Positions 17,716 through 25,035 of a stretch of 49,518 nucleotides of DNA are shown piece after piece; position 1 is the stretch's first letter, and the number at the start of each line of letters is the position of its first letter. The notes beneath the pieces are model-generated. The model was not told the origin of the DNA. It was given only the letters and a program-made list of their open reading frames with translations, and did no database searches. This DNA comes from an uncultured Pelagibacteraceae bacterium (lineage in GTDB: Bacteria; Pseudomonadota; Alphaproteobacteria; Pelagibacterales; Pelagibacteraceae), in the NCBI GenBank assembly GCA_902572945.1, contig CACGHU010000003.1:1-49518 (forward strand), written 5' to 3'. A program made the translations under genes and the position numbers.

Positions 17716-17788
17716 GGGTCTCTGGTGTAGCTGGTGCGCACGAACGCCTGAAAAGCGTTAGGACCTGGTTCGTTTCCAGGGGGACCCA
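17716..17788 (+). tRNA. tRNA-Phe (anticodon GAA)
   Basis: The acceptor GGGTCTC pairs with GGGACCC, allowing one T-G pair, with A73; the next bases are CCT, so CCA is not fully encoded. The D stem is GTGT/GCAC. The anticodon stem AACGC/GCGTT holds CTGAAAA, giving GAA at 17750-17752. The T stem is CCTGG/CCAGG with loop TTCGTTT. That loop has T where the nearly invariant A58 should be, and the D loop ends in C rather than A21. In other alphaproteobacteria tRNA-Phe lies downstream of infA, which supports the identity. Confidence 0.85.
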
Positions 17789-17847
17789 CCTTAAAAATCA
17801 AAAATTAAACGCTTGCAATAAATTTTAAAATCTAATAACTAGTCTTC

Positions 17848-17860
17848 AGCTAATTTAGCT
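17848..17860. repeat. Short palindrome in the cold-shock gene leader
   Basis: AGCTAA-T-TTAGCT is a perfect 13-nt palindrome 35 nt before the cold-shock ATG. In RNA it could form a small AGCT/AGCT hairpin with a 5-nt loop; in DNA it could be a binding site. The chance of such a palindrome in AT-rich DNA is not negligible. A TTGCAA at 17813 may be the -35 of the gene's promoter, but no good -10 at 17 nt spacing was seen. Confidence 0.3.
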
Positions 17861-17895
17861 ATAAGTAAACTATAAGAAGAAAGAGTAAAATAAGT

Positions 17896-18108
17896 ATGAG
17901 TACATTAAACGGGAAGGTCAAGTGGTTCAATGGTAAAAAGGGCTACGGCTTTATTGAGAGAGAAGACAAAGAAAAAGACGTGTTTGTTCACGCAAGCGCA
18001 GTTAGAGATGCAGGACTTCGTTTCCTAAATGAAGGTGACGAACTACAGTTTGAAATAGAAGATGGCCCTAAAGGACCTTCGGCTGTTAAACTTCAAAAGA
18101 AATCTTAA
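17896..18108 (+). CDS. cspA: Cold-shock domain protein (CspA family)
   Basis: A 70-aa single cold-shock domain that binds single-stranded RNA/DNA and acts as an RNA chaperone. RNP1 is GKKGYGFI near residues 13-20 and RNP2 is DVFVHASA near 29-36. The N-terminus NGKVKWFN is canonical. The purine-rich AAGAAGAAAGAG upstream of the ATG provides ribosome binding. It stands alone between two tRNA genes, with a 107-nt leader after tRNA-Phe and a strong hairpin 17 nt after its stop. Confidence 0.93.
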   Translation: MSTLNGKVKWFNGKKGYGFIEREDKEKDVFVHASAVRDAGLRFLNEGDELQFEIEDGPKGPSAVKLQKKS

Positions 18109-18124
18109 TTTTCTAAAAATCAAT

Positions 18125-18170
18125 AATTGTAATAGGGATGAGTGGTTAAACTCCATATCCCTATACAATT
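18125..18170. terminator. Long hairpin downstream of the cold-shock gene (possible terminator)
   Basis: AATTGT + ATAGGGAT on the left pair with ATCCCTAT + ACAATT on the right. This is 14 bp with one bulged A at 18131. An inner GAGT/ACTC stem follows with a 6-nt loop and a CAT bulge. It is the strongest local secondary structure I found in the window. No U-tract follows directly, so it may stabilise the mRNA 3' end rather than terminate by the classic mechanism. Confidence 0.5.
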
Positions 18171-18261
18171 AGCTGTTGCATTTAAAATTTTTTAAGGTAT
18201 TTACCTCACTAATGATTAAAACAAATTACAAAATCGCAAATTCACACAGACATCATTTTCA

Positions 18262-18280
18262 TGCTGGCTGCACGCTAGCA
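18262..18280. other. GC-rich hairpin between the cold-shock gene and tRNA-His
   Basis: TGCTGGC and GCTAGCA form a 7-bp stem (one G-T pair) around loop TGCAC. Its GC content is unusual for this genome. It lies 54 nt upstream of tRNA-His, between the cold-shock 3' hairpin and the tRNA promoter region. It could be a second terminator or a regulator-binding site. The rest of this 227-nt gap holds no frame or RNA that I can recognise. Confidence 0.35.
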
Positions 18281-18335
18281 ATTTAATCATATTATAAATT
18301 TAAAATTAACTACAATTAGTATAAAATAAAGAAAG

Positions 18336-18410
18336 GCCCTGGTGGTGAAATGGTTATCACGAAAGTTTGTGGAACTTTAGTTTTTGGTTCGATCCCAAGC
18401 CAGGGTACCA
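18336..18410 (+). tRNA. tRNA-His (anticodon GUG), A73 type
   Basis: The acceptor GCCCTGG pairs with CCAGGGT, so the first pair is G1-U72. A73 follows and CCA is encoded at 18408-18410. The D arm is GTGA/TCAC. The anticodon stem AAAGT/ACTTT encloses TTGTGGA with GTG at 18369-18371. The T stem TTTGG/CCAAG has loop TTCGATC. Most bacterial tRNA-His have G-1 opposite C73; here the base before G1 is G, but position 73 is A. A73 tRNA-His is known in several alphaproteobacterial groups. The 3' end is 4 nt from the hisS ATG. Confidence 0.95.
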
Positions 18411-18414
18411 AAAA

Positions 18415-19812
18415 ATGGAAAAAAACAAAAAACTCATACCTGGACTACCTACAGGTTTTGAAGATAGATGGGACAAAAAATTATACCTCAAAAAGAAACT
18501 TCTTAGTTTAATTGAGGAAAATTTTATAAGATATGGTTTTGAACCATTGGAAACGCCATCTTTTGAAATCAGTGAAAACATCGGATCATTTCTTGCAGAT
18601 GATGAAAGTAATCCTATGTCTGATGTATTTACTTTTAACGATGGAGAAAAAAAAATTACACTTAGATACGACTTATCAAGTCCTCTAGCAAGATTTGTTG
18701 CACAGAATAATCAACAACTTCCTCTTCCCTATAAACGTTATGCTATACAAAATGTTTTTAGAAACGAAAAAGCTGGTAACGCTCGTTACAGAGAATTTAC
18801 TCAAGCGGATTGTGATATAGTTGGAAACGTAAATCCAGCACAATCAAATGCAGAATTATGTAATTTAATAGCAAGCACTTTAATAAATTGTGGGCTTAAA
18901 AAAGATCAATTTATCATTAACGTGAGTAATAGAAAAATAATCCAGGGTTTAATACAAGACTTAAAAATTCCAGAGGAAAAACAAGTTAAAGTTATGAGAG
19001 CAATAGATAAGCTTGATAAACCAGGTTTTGGATTAAAAGGTGTTGAGGATTTATTGAAAAAAGAAAGAAAAGATAAAAGCGGTGCAGTTACAAAAGGTGC
19101 AAATTTAAGCGATGATCAAGCATTTCAACTCATCGATTTCTTAAAAATTAAAGACCTTAAAGAACTAAAGAAAAATTTTCAAAATTCACTCACCTTAGAA
19201 GGCATCAATGAAATCGAGCAATTATATGAGATTTTAAGTTATGGAGATTATAGCGATCAGGTAAAAACTAATTTTACAATTGTAAGAGGTCTCGAATATT
19301 ATGACGGATTCTGTGTCGAAACTAATCTGAAATTTAAAGTTACTAACAATAAGGGCAAGGAGATTGATATTGGCAGCATTTGTTCAGGTGGTCAGTACAA
19401 CAAGCTAATATCAAGGTTTAAAGGAGTAGATATTCCAGGCACCGGATTTAGTATTGGAGTAGATAGACTATTGTTTGCAATTTTGCAGTTAGGACAAATA
19501 GAAGTCGATAGCAAGAAACCGGCAATTGTTTGCGTAATGGATAAAAAATACCTCAAGAACTATTACGAAATACTCAAAATTCTAAGAGATAACGGAATAA
19601 GCTCTGAAATTTTTTTAGATAGTGAAAAAAATCTTGGAAAGCAACTAACTTATGCAAATAAAAGAGGATGTCCGGTAGCGGTAATTTGTGGAGAAAACGA
19701 GTTTAAAGAAAATACTATTACACTAAAAAATTTGCTAGGTGCAAAAGGAGAAAGCAATCAAATTACAATTCCAAAAGAAAACTTAATCAATGAAATCAAA
19801 AAATTCGTCTAA
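18415..19812 (+). CDS. hisS: Histidyl-tRNA synthetase (alphaproteobacterial type)
   Basis: Class II synthetase that charges tRNA-His. I chose the ATG at 18415 (465 aa) because any earlier in-frame start lies inside tRNA-His; the protein then opens MEKNKKLIPGLPTGFEDRW. Motif 2 reads FRNEKAGNARYREFTQADCD, closer to the eukaryote-like alphaproteobacterial HisRS than to the E. coli RYRQFHQLGCE form. The histidine motifs IVRGLEYYDGF and SGGQYNKLI are intact. There is no room for a separate ribosome-binding site between tRNA and ATG. It overlaps hisZ by 23 nt. Confidence 0.96.
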   Translation: MEKNKKLIPGLPTGFEDRWDKKLYLKKKLLSLIEENFIRYGFEPLETPSFEISENIGSFLADDESNPMSDVFTFNDGEKKITLRYDLSSPLARFVAQNNQQLPLPYKRYAIQNVFRNEKAGNARYREFTQADCDIVGNVNPAQSNAELCNLIASTLINCGLKKDQFIINVSNRKIIQGLIQDLKIPEEKQVKVMRAIDKLDKPGFGLKGVEDLLKKERKDKSGAVTKGANLSDDQAFQLIDFLKIKDLKELKKNFQNSLTLEGINEIEQLYEILSYGDYSDQVKTNFTIVRGLEYYDGFCVETNLKFKVTNNKGKEIDIGSICSGGQYNKLISRFKGVDIPGTGFSIGVDRLLFAILQLGQIEVDSKKPAIVCVMDKKYLKNYYEILKILRDNGISSEIFLDSEKNLGKQLTYANKRGCPVAVICGENEFKENTITLKNLLGAKGESNQITIPKENLINEIKKFV

Positions 19813-20851
19813 CAAAATCCTTGCATTAATTAAATCGCAGGGATTTAACAAAATCGAACTCGACTCTGTTTTGGAAACCAAATACATTTTGCAAAGATCG
19901 GGGGAAAATTTTAGAAAATATCTATTTTCTTTTTATAACTCAAATGGCGAAGAGTTATGTTTAAGACCAGATTTAACAATTTCCTCAGTATTACGATACG
20001 CTCAAGGAAACAGATTTAATAAGGAAAAGGTGTTTTATACGGGCAGTGCATTTAGAAAATCTTATAATAAGAAAAATATTTTAATAAAACAAATAGGTAT
20101 GGAAATTTTTTCATCTAAAGATGAAAATAAAGATGATAGAGAAATAATAGATACATCCATTAAAGTTTTAAAAAAAATAGGTTTTAAAAAAGCTAAGGTT
20201 GAAATTGGTAATTTCAAGATATTCGAATTATTAATTCAAAAACTTTCCATACCCCAAAGATGGAAGGATCGTCTTATCAAATTTTATTGGAATAAAAAAT
20301 ATTTTTCACAGTTACTAAAAAGGTTAGATAGTAATTCAGATATAGACCCCTTCATTGTTGCTGGAGATCACAAAACATATCTGAAAATGAAAAAAGAAAA
20401 CCCTAAAAAAATGATTGCTGGAAGAACATATGAGGAAATAATTGAACGATATGAAAGAAAAATAAACGATCCAAGATTAACTAAAACAGGAAAAAAAAGT
20501 TCTAAGATAATTAAAGAATTTCTCCAAATTAAGTGTCCTTTAAAAGACGCACCAAAAAAACTAAACGCTTTTTATAAAAAATATAATTTAAATATTTCTG
20601 TTGCAAAAGAATTTTTTCCTATTTCAAAACTTAATCAAAAAGATCTTAAATTTGAATTTTCGACATCAAGTGGTAGAGGTAGAGAAGTGGAGTTTTACAG
20701 TTCGTTTATATTTTCAATAGATGTAAAAATAAAAGGTAAGACAAAAACATTTATTGCAGGTGGAAGATATAACGACTTGTCCTCAAAAAATTTAGGCCTT
20801 AGAAAAATACCAGCAGTTGGAGCGGCAGTAAATTTAGGAGTTTATGAATAA
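19790..20851 (+). CDS. hisZ: ATP phosphoribosyltransferase regulatory subunit
   Basis: HisZ is a catalytically inactive HisRS paralogue that activates short-form HisG and confers feedback control by histidine. The 353 aa retain the class II core: LCLRPDLTISSVLRYA and VFYTGSAFRKS. ELRPDFT-like residues replace the active HisRS motif 2, and FIAGGRYNDL is near the C-terminus. It overlaps hisS by 23 nt and hisG by 8 nt, so catalytic synthetase, its paralogue and HisG are translated as one coupled series. Confidence 0.93.
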   Translation: MKSKNSSNKILALIKSQGFNKIELDSVLETKYILQRSGENFRKYLFSFYNSNGEELCLRPDLTISSVLRYAQGNRFNKEKVFYTGSAFRKSYNKKNILIKQIGMEIFSSKDENKDDREIIDTSIKVLKKIGFKKAKVEIGNFKIFELLIQKLSIPQRWKDRLIKFYWNKKYFSQLLKRLDSNSDIDPFIVAGDHKTYLKMKKENPKKMIAGRTYEEIIERYERKINDPRLTKTGKKSSKIIKEFLQIKCPLKDAPKKLNAFYKKYNLNISVAKEFFPISKLNQKDLKFEFSTSSGRGREVEFYSSFIFSIDVKIKGKTKTFIAGGRYNDLSSKNLGLRKIPAVGAAVNLGVYE

Positions 20852-21536
20852 AGATATTATTAATATAGGTATTGTCTCAAAAGGAAGACTTAAAGAAGAG
20901 TCTGAAAAAATTTTCAGAAAAAATAATTTAAAAATTTACACCGAAGATGGTGAAAGAGGGCTGGTAGCCAAAGTTAAGAGTAGAAAAAATATAAGAGTAT
21001 TATTTCTTCATGCTAGAGAAATTATTGATCAACTATCTTTAGGAAATATTGATTTAGGAATAAGTGGTTTTGATTTACTGATGGAGTCTGAGATAAATAT
21101 TCAAAAAAACATAAAAGTTGAAAAAAAACTTAAATTTGGCTTTGCCACTTTGCAGCTAGCTGTTCGAAAAGAATTTATCGATGTTTTCACAACTTTAGAT
21201 TTAGATGAAGTTGCAGAAGATTATAGAAGAAAAAACAAAAAACTAATTCGTATTGGTACTAAGTATCCAAATCTTACACGTGATGCTTTGTATAAGCGAG
21301 GAGTAACAAATTTTACTATTGTAAAGTCTCTAGGAAGTACAGAATTGATGCCTGCAATGGATACCGCTATGTTGATAAGCGATATTTCCAGCACAGGAAC
21401 TACAATGAAAAAAAATCACCTTAGACCTTTAAGTGATGGTGAAATACTAAAATCACAAGCTTGCTTGTTTAGCTCAAAAAAATCAAAAAGTAAAAAAGGG
21501 TTACAGGGTTTAATAAAGTTATTTTCTAAACAATAA
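20844..21536 (+). CDS. hisG: ATP phosphoribosyltransferase, short form
   Basis: Catalyses the first step of histidine synthesis, ATP + PRPP. The 230 aa are the short HisG_S type, which lacks the C-terminal regulatory domain and therefore needs HisZ, encoded just upstream. Visible blocks are IGIVSKGRLKEES at the N-terminus, DLGISGFDLL, and IVKSLGSTELMPAMDTAMLISDISSTGTTM, the PRPP/ATP binding loop. It closes the tRNA-His-hisS-hisZ-hisG block. The next gene is 139 nt away. Confidence 0.95.
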   Translation: MNKDIINIGIVSKGRLKEESEKIFRKNNLKIYTEDGERGLVAKVKSRKNIRVLFLHAREIIDQLSLGNIDLGISGFDLLMESEINIQKNIKVEKKLKFGFATLQLAVRKEFIDVFTTLDLDEVAEDYRRKNKKLIRIGTKYPNLTRDALYKRGVTNFTIVKSLGSTELMPAMDTAMLISDISSTGTTMKKNHLRPLSDGEILKSQACLFSSKKSKSKKGLQGLIKLFSKQ

Positions 21537-21663
21537 ATCTTTAAAATATATTAATATTATTTTTAAGACATCAAAATTACGTATCAACACGTATAAAGCT
21601 AATATTAAACTTATTAATACAAATAATTTAATTACTAATTCCATTTTATTCTATATTATCTCA

Positions 21664-21669
21664 TATAAT
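21664..21669 (+). promoter_or_regulatory. Possible -10 element for a leaderless rmuC transcript
   Basis: A perfect TATAAT ends 6 nt before the rmuC ATG, the spacing expected if transcription starts at the start codon. No convincing -35 lies 17 nt upstream, and no Shine-Dalgarno is seen. The 21537-21663 stretch otherwise shows only AT-rich sequence. Confidence 0.35.
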
Positions 21670-21675
21670 AGAATC

Positions 21676-22728
21676 ATGGATATATTAATAATTATTTTAG
21701 TAGTAGCTGTATTGTTTTTTAACGTTTACTTATTTTTTAGACTTCAAAAAAACTCAAATAAAGAAGATTTTACAGAATTGTCAAAAATTAAGGATGATAT
21801 CACAGGATTAAAAGTTTCACTTAACGAGTCTTTTAGCAATATGAGTAAAGAAGTTGCAAAAGATATGACGGGAACTTTATCAAGGGTAGATGAAAAAGTA
21901 GCCTCTTTTAATAAACAAGTTGAGGATATTCAAAATTCACAATCAAATTTTAGCAGAATTTTGGCGGGGGTTAAGCAGTATGGAGGTTTAAGCGAATTTT
22001 CACTAGCCAATTTGCTTCAAGATTTACTGCCGTCTTCGCAATACATCGCGAATGCTAAAATGAAACCAGATGAGACTAGAGATTTGGTTGAGTTCGCGGT
22101 TAAACTTCAAAATGATGTATTGTGCCCTATAGATAGCCATTGGCCGATTGAAAAATATAAGGCAGTTGATGAAGCTTTTCAAAACAAAGATAAAGAAGCA
22201 TTATTATCTGCTAGAAACGAATTGGCGTCTGCGTTTAGGTCGAAGTCAAAAGCTGTTAATCAAAAATATATAAATCCACCAATAACTTGCGATTTTGCGA
22301 TCATCTACGTTCCTACCGAAGGACTTTATGCTGAATTAGCAAGTTATAGAGATCCGAAAACTAAGGAACTTTTAATGGAGGAATTAAGAAAAAAATACAA
22401 GGTTACAATTGCAGGACCAAATACAATTTGTGCATTAATACAGTCTTTTCATTTAGGTTTTCAAACTCTAAAAGTTCAAAAACATGCTACTCAGATTTAC
22501 GACGATTTAAAAATCATATCGACACGTTTTACTAAACACTTTGATAACATATTGTTGTTAAGAAAAAAACTTGAAGAGGCAATGACTGTGGTTGATAACT
22601 TTGGTAAAGATGCGAGATCTATTTCAAGAACTTTAGAAAATATAAAAGATCCCGAACAAGTTGAAATTGCTACAAAAAATGAAAATGTTGAAAAATTTAC
22701 AGAAAGATCAAAACAACTTAAAAATTAA
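21676..22728 (+). CDS. rmuC: DNA recombination protein RmuC
   Basis: A 350-aa protein with an N-terminal membrane segment (about 2-23). A helical/coiled-coil linker (about 30-100) is followed by the RmuC nuclease-like domain. The diagnostic blocks are RDLVEFAVKL, CPIDSHWPIEKY, FAIIYVPTEGLYAEL and AGPNTICALIQSFHLGFQTL. RmuC limits recombination at inverted repeats and protects against aberrant DNA structures; its domain is related to PD-(D/E)XK nucleases. It is followed by two further nuclease genes. Confidence 0.93.
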   Translation: MDILIIILVVAVLFFNVYLFFRLQKNSNKEDFTELSKIKDDITGLKVSLNESFSNMSKEVAKDMTGTLSRVDEKVASFNKQVEDIQNSQSNFSRILAGVKQYGGLSEFSLANLLQDLLPSSQYIANAKMKPDETRDLVEFAVKLQNDVLCPIDSHWPIEKYKAVDEAFQNKDKEALLSARNELASAFRSKSKAVNQKYINPPITCDFAIIYVPTEGLYAELASYRDPKTKELLMEELRKKYKVTIAGPNTICALIQSFHLGFQTLKVQKHATQIYDDLKIISTRFTKHFDNILLLRKKLEEAMTVVDNFGKDARSISRTLENIKDPEQVEIATKNENVEKFTERSKQLKN

Positions 22729-22764
22729 TTTCATTTTAATATAAATAAACAATATAAGCATTGG

Positions 22765-23451
22765 ATGAAGTGGAATAACAAATTTAATTATCCTAAATCT
22801 TCCCGTTCAAATGAAGATGGTTTTAGAAAGTACTTATTTGGTGATAAAAAGCTTCCAAGCGTAACATCTATACTTTCGGCCACTAAGTCAGAGGAGGATA
22901 AAGCATCGCTTGAATTATGGAAGCAGCGTGTAGGCTACAAAGAGGCGAATAGAATAAAAACTGAAGCCTCATCTAGAGGTTCCTCTCTTCATTCATATAT
23001 TGAGGACTTTTTAAAGGGTAGAATAAATGAAAGTTTTTTTGAGAGTAATGAACAATATAAAATTATGGCTAAAGAAATAATAGAAAAAGGTATTAAGGGA
23101 AAATTAGAGGAGATTTATGGCATTGAGGAAACCGTTTTTTATCCTGAAAAATATGCTGGTACGGCTGATTTAATTGGAAAATTTATGGGTCAGGATGTGT
23201 GCATAGATTTTAAGCAAAGTAACAAGCCAAAGAAATCAGATTATATTCAGGATTACTTTTTACAACTTGCTGCTTACACTATGGCTCACGATGTTGTACA
23301 TGGAACAAAGATGAAAGCAGGAGTAATTTTATTATGTACTGTGGATAACTTATATCAAGAATTTAAAATTGAAGGAGCAGAATTAGAAATGTATCAAAAC
23401 CTATTTTTAGGAAGAGTTAAAAAATTTTATGAAATGAGTAATACTTCTTGA
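22765..23451 (+). CDS. PD-(D/E)XK nuclease, RecB/Cas4-like
   Basis: A 228-aa protein with the RecB-type nuclease pattern: SRGSSLHSYIE with His76, GTADLIG with Asp135, IDFKQ with Asp148 and Lys150, then IQDYFLQLAAY supplying the QxxxY-like motif at Gln167-Tyr171. It is about the size of phage and host single-domain exonucleases, without helicase or iron-sulfur cysteines, so it is not a typical Cas4. It lies between rmuC and the exonuclease I homologue on the same strand. The exact substrate is unknown. Confidence 0.75.
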   Translation: MKWNNKFNYPKSSRSNEDGFRKYLFGDKKLPSVTSILSATKSEEDKASLELWKQRVGYKEANRIKTEASSRGSSLHSYIEDFLKGRINESFFESNEQYKIMAKEIIEKGIKGKLEEIYGIEETVFYPEKYAGTADLIGKFMGQDVCIDFKQSNKPKKSDYIQDYFLQLAAYTMAHDVVHGTKMKAGVILLCTVDNLYQEFKIEGAELEMYQNLFLGRVKKFYEMSNTS

Positions 23452-23479
23452 CTTTATTAAATCAAGTAATAGAAGTATT
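23440..23479. terminator. Hairpin across the stop codon of the PD-(D/E)XK gene
   Basis: AATACTTCT at 23440-23448 pairs with AGAAGTATT at 23471-23479. An inner CTTGA/TCAAG pairing overlaps the outer arm. The TGA stop lies within the structure. The U-tract is poor. It may end the rmuC-nuclease transcript or block exonucleolytic decay. The remaining gap up to 23567 contains TAGAAG repeats and no frame. Confidence 0.35.
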
Positions 23480-23567
23480 TAAGTTAACTAGAAGCTACTT
23501 GTTTAGATGCAAAAAGTTAAATCCTTTTTACAATCCTAAATTTTAAAAAACTTCTAGAAGAAAAATT

Positions 23568-25001
23568 ATGAATATAGCTATATACGATATAGAGAGCACA
23601 GGAGCTATAACTGAGTGGAGTTCCATAATTGAGATAGGTGGAGTTCTAATTGACGAAAATTTCAAAGAAATTGACAGATTTAACTTAAGAGGAAGGATCC
23701 CTGAGGGAGAAATCCCACAAGCTAAAGCCTTATTGGTAAATGGAACTACAATTGATCAATTAACTAAATCAAATCTTTCAAATTACATGCTACTTGATCA
23801 AGTCGAAAAGATTTTTAAGAAGTGGTCGCCAGCAATTTTCATGGGCTTTTCCAATATAAATTTCGATTGTGAACTTATAAGAAAGTCTTTCTTTAAAAAC
23901 CTGAGATATCCCTACATAACTAACGCTTCTCCAAATAAACGTCATGATGCCTTGAATATTATAAGGGCAGCATATGGTGTTAATCCTAAAATATTGAAAA
24001 CAGAGCTAAATGAAAAAGGCAACGTCAGTATGAAGCTAGAATCTCTTAGCAGGCTTCAAGGTTTTGATGTATCAGCTGCTCACACAGCACAAGTAGACGC
24101 AATTAATACCTTTAAAATCCTAAAACTTGTAAAAGAAAAAAGCAAACCAGAACTATGGCCATCACTTTTAAGAACTTACAGCAAGGCAGACACAGAGACC
24201 ATTTTTAAAAAGGAGCAAATAATTACTTTAGTGGAATACTACTATGGTAAAAATAAATTTCATTTATGTGCACCTTTACATCCTAAATATTGTATTCATC
24301 CAGTTTATCAATGGGGACAAGCTGTGGACCTTAGGGTTGATCCAGTTCCATTACTTAATATGTCAATAAACGAGCTTAAGGTTGAAATGAAAAAATCACC
24401 TAAATTTTTAAGGACAATTAGATCTAATAAAGCCCCAGTGATTTTGGATGCCGAAGAAGGCATGAAGTTTGAACCATACAATGTAATGACAATGGATTTA
24501 TTAAAAAAAAGAGCAGAGTTGATAAGAAACAATGAAAAATTTTCTCAAAATATCTTAACTGCTTTAAGAGAAATTGCAGAGGAAAAAGAGCAAACTAAAT
24601 CCCAAGAGAATATTTATGCTGAGGAAAGCATATATACAAAATTTACTTCAAACAAAGATACAGCTTTATTTCCAGCCTGGCACAGTGCATCTTGGAAAGA
24701 TAAACTTAATCTACTTGATAAATTTGATGATGAAAGAATGAGAGCTTTTGGAAAAAAAATCATATATCAAGAATCGCCGGATACCTTACCGAAAGATATT
24801 TTTAACTCCGTAAAAAGGGGAATAGCTAAAAGAATTTTGAGTGAAAAAAAAGAAAGATGGTGGACTGTTAATATGTGTTTTTCAGAAATTGATACACTTA
24901 GAGATCAGTACGATAATGAAAACGATGCAGAAACACTTCAAACTTTAGAAACTATCAACAGTTATGTTATGTCAGTTCAGCAAAAATATGAAAATGCCTA
25001 G
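23568..25001 (+). CDS. sbcB: Exodeoxyribonuclease I (DEDDh family)
   Basis: A 3'-5' single-strand DNA exonuclease of the SbcB family. Of 477 aa, the DEDDh residues are visible: Asp7 and Glu9 in YDIESTG, Asp100 in NINFDCELI, His172 and Asp177 in AAHTAQVDA. The five-residue H-D spacing matches E. coli Exo I. The SH3-like and helical C-terminal region is present. The gene stands 116 nt after the PD-(D/E)XK gene and 34 nt before trxA. Exo I is mainly known from gammaproteobacteria and some others, so its presence in a streamlined alphaproteobacterium is notable. Confidence 0.87.
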   Translation: MNIAIYDIESTGAITEWSSIIEIGGVLIDENFKEIDRFNLRGRIPEGEIPQAKALLVNGTTIDQLTKSNLSNYMLLDQVEKIFKKWSPAIFMGFSNINFDCELIRKSFFKNLRYPYITNASPNKRHDALNIIRAAYGVNPKILKTELNEKGNVSMKLESLSRLQGFDVSAAHTAQVDAINTFKILKLVKEKSKPELWPSLLRTYSKADTETIFKKEQIITLVEYYYGKNKFHLCAPLHPKYCIHPVYQWGQAVDLRVDPVPLLNMSINELKVEMKKSPKFLRTIRSNKAPVILDAEEGMKFEPYNVMTMDLLKKRAELIRNNEKFSQNILTALREIAEEKEQTKSQENIYAEESIYTKFTSNKDTALFPAWHSASWKDKLNLLDKFDDERMRAFGKKIIYQESPDTLPKDIFNSVKRGIAKRILSEKKERWWTVNMCFSEIDTLRDQYDNENDAETLQTLETINSYVMSVQQKYENA

Positions 25002-25035
25002 TTGACTTTCAATCATAATAATTTAAACAAATTAA

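Noticed and set aside
18367-18414. N-terminal extension of hisS starting with a TTG inside tRNA-His
   Set aside because: The codon is in the anticodon loop and the added 16 residues match no HisRS; the ATG at 18415 gives the family start.
23452-23567. Small RNA or attachment site between the two nuclease genes
   Set aside because: Only short TAGAAG repeats and a palindromic CTTCTAGAAG were seen; no tRNA-like or conserved RNA pattern.
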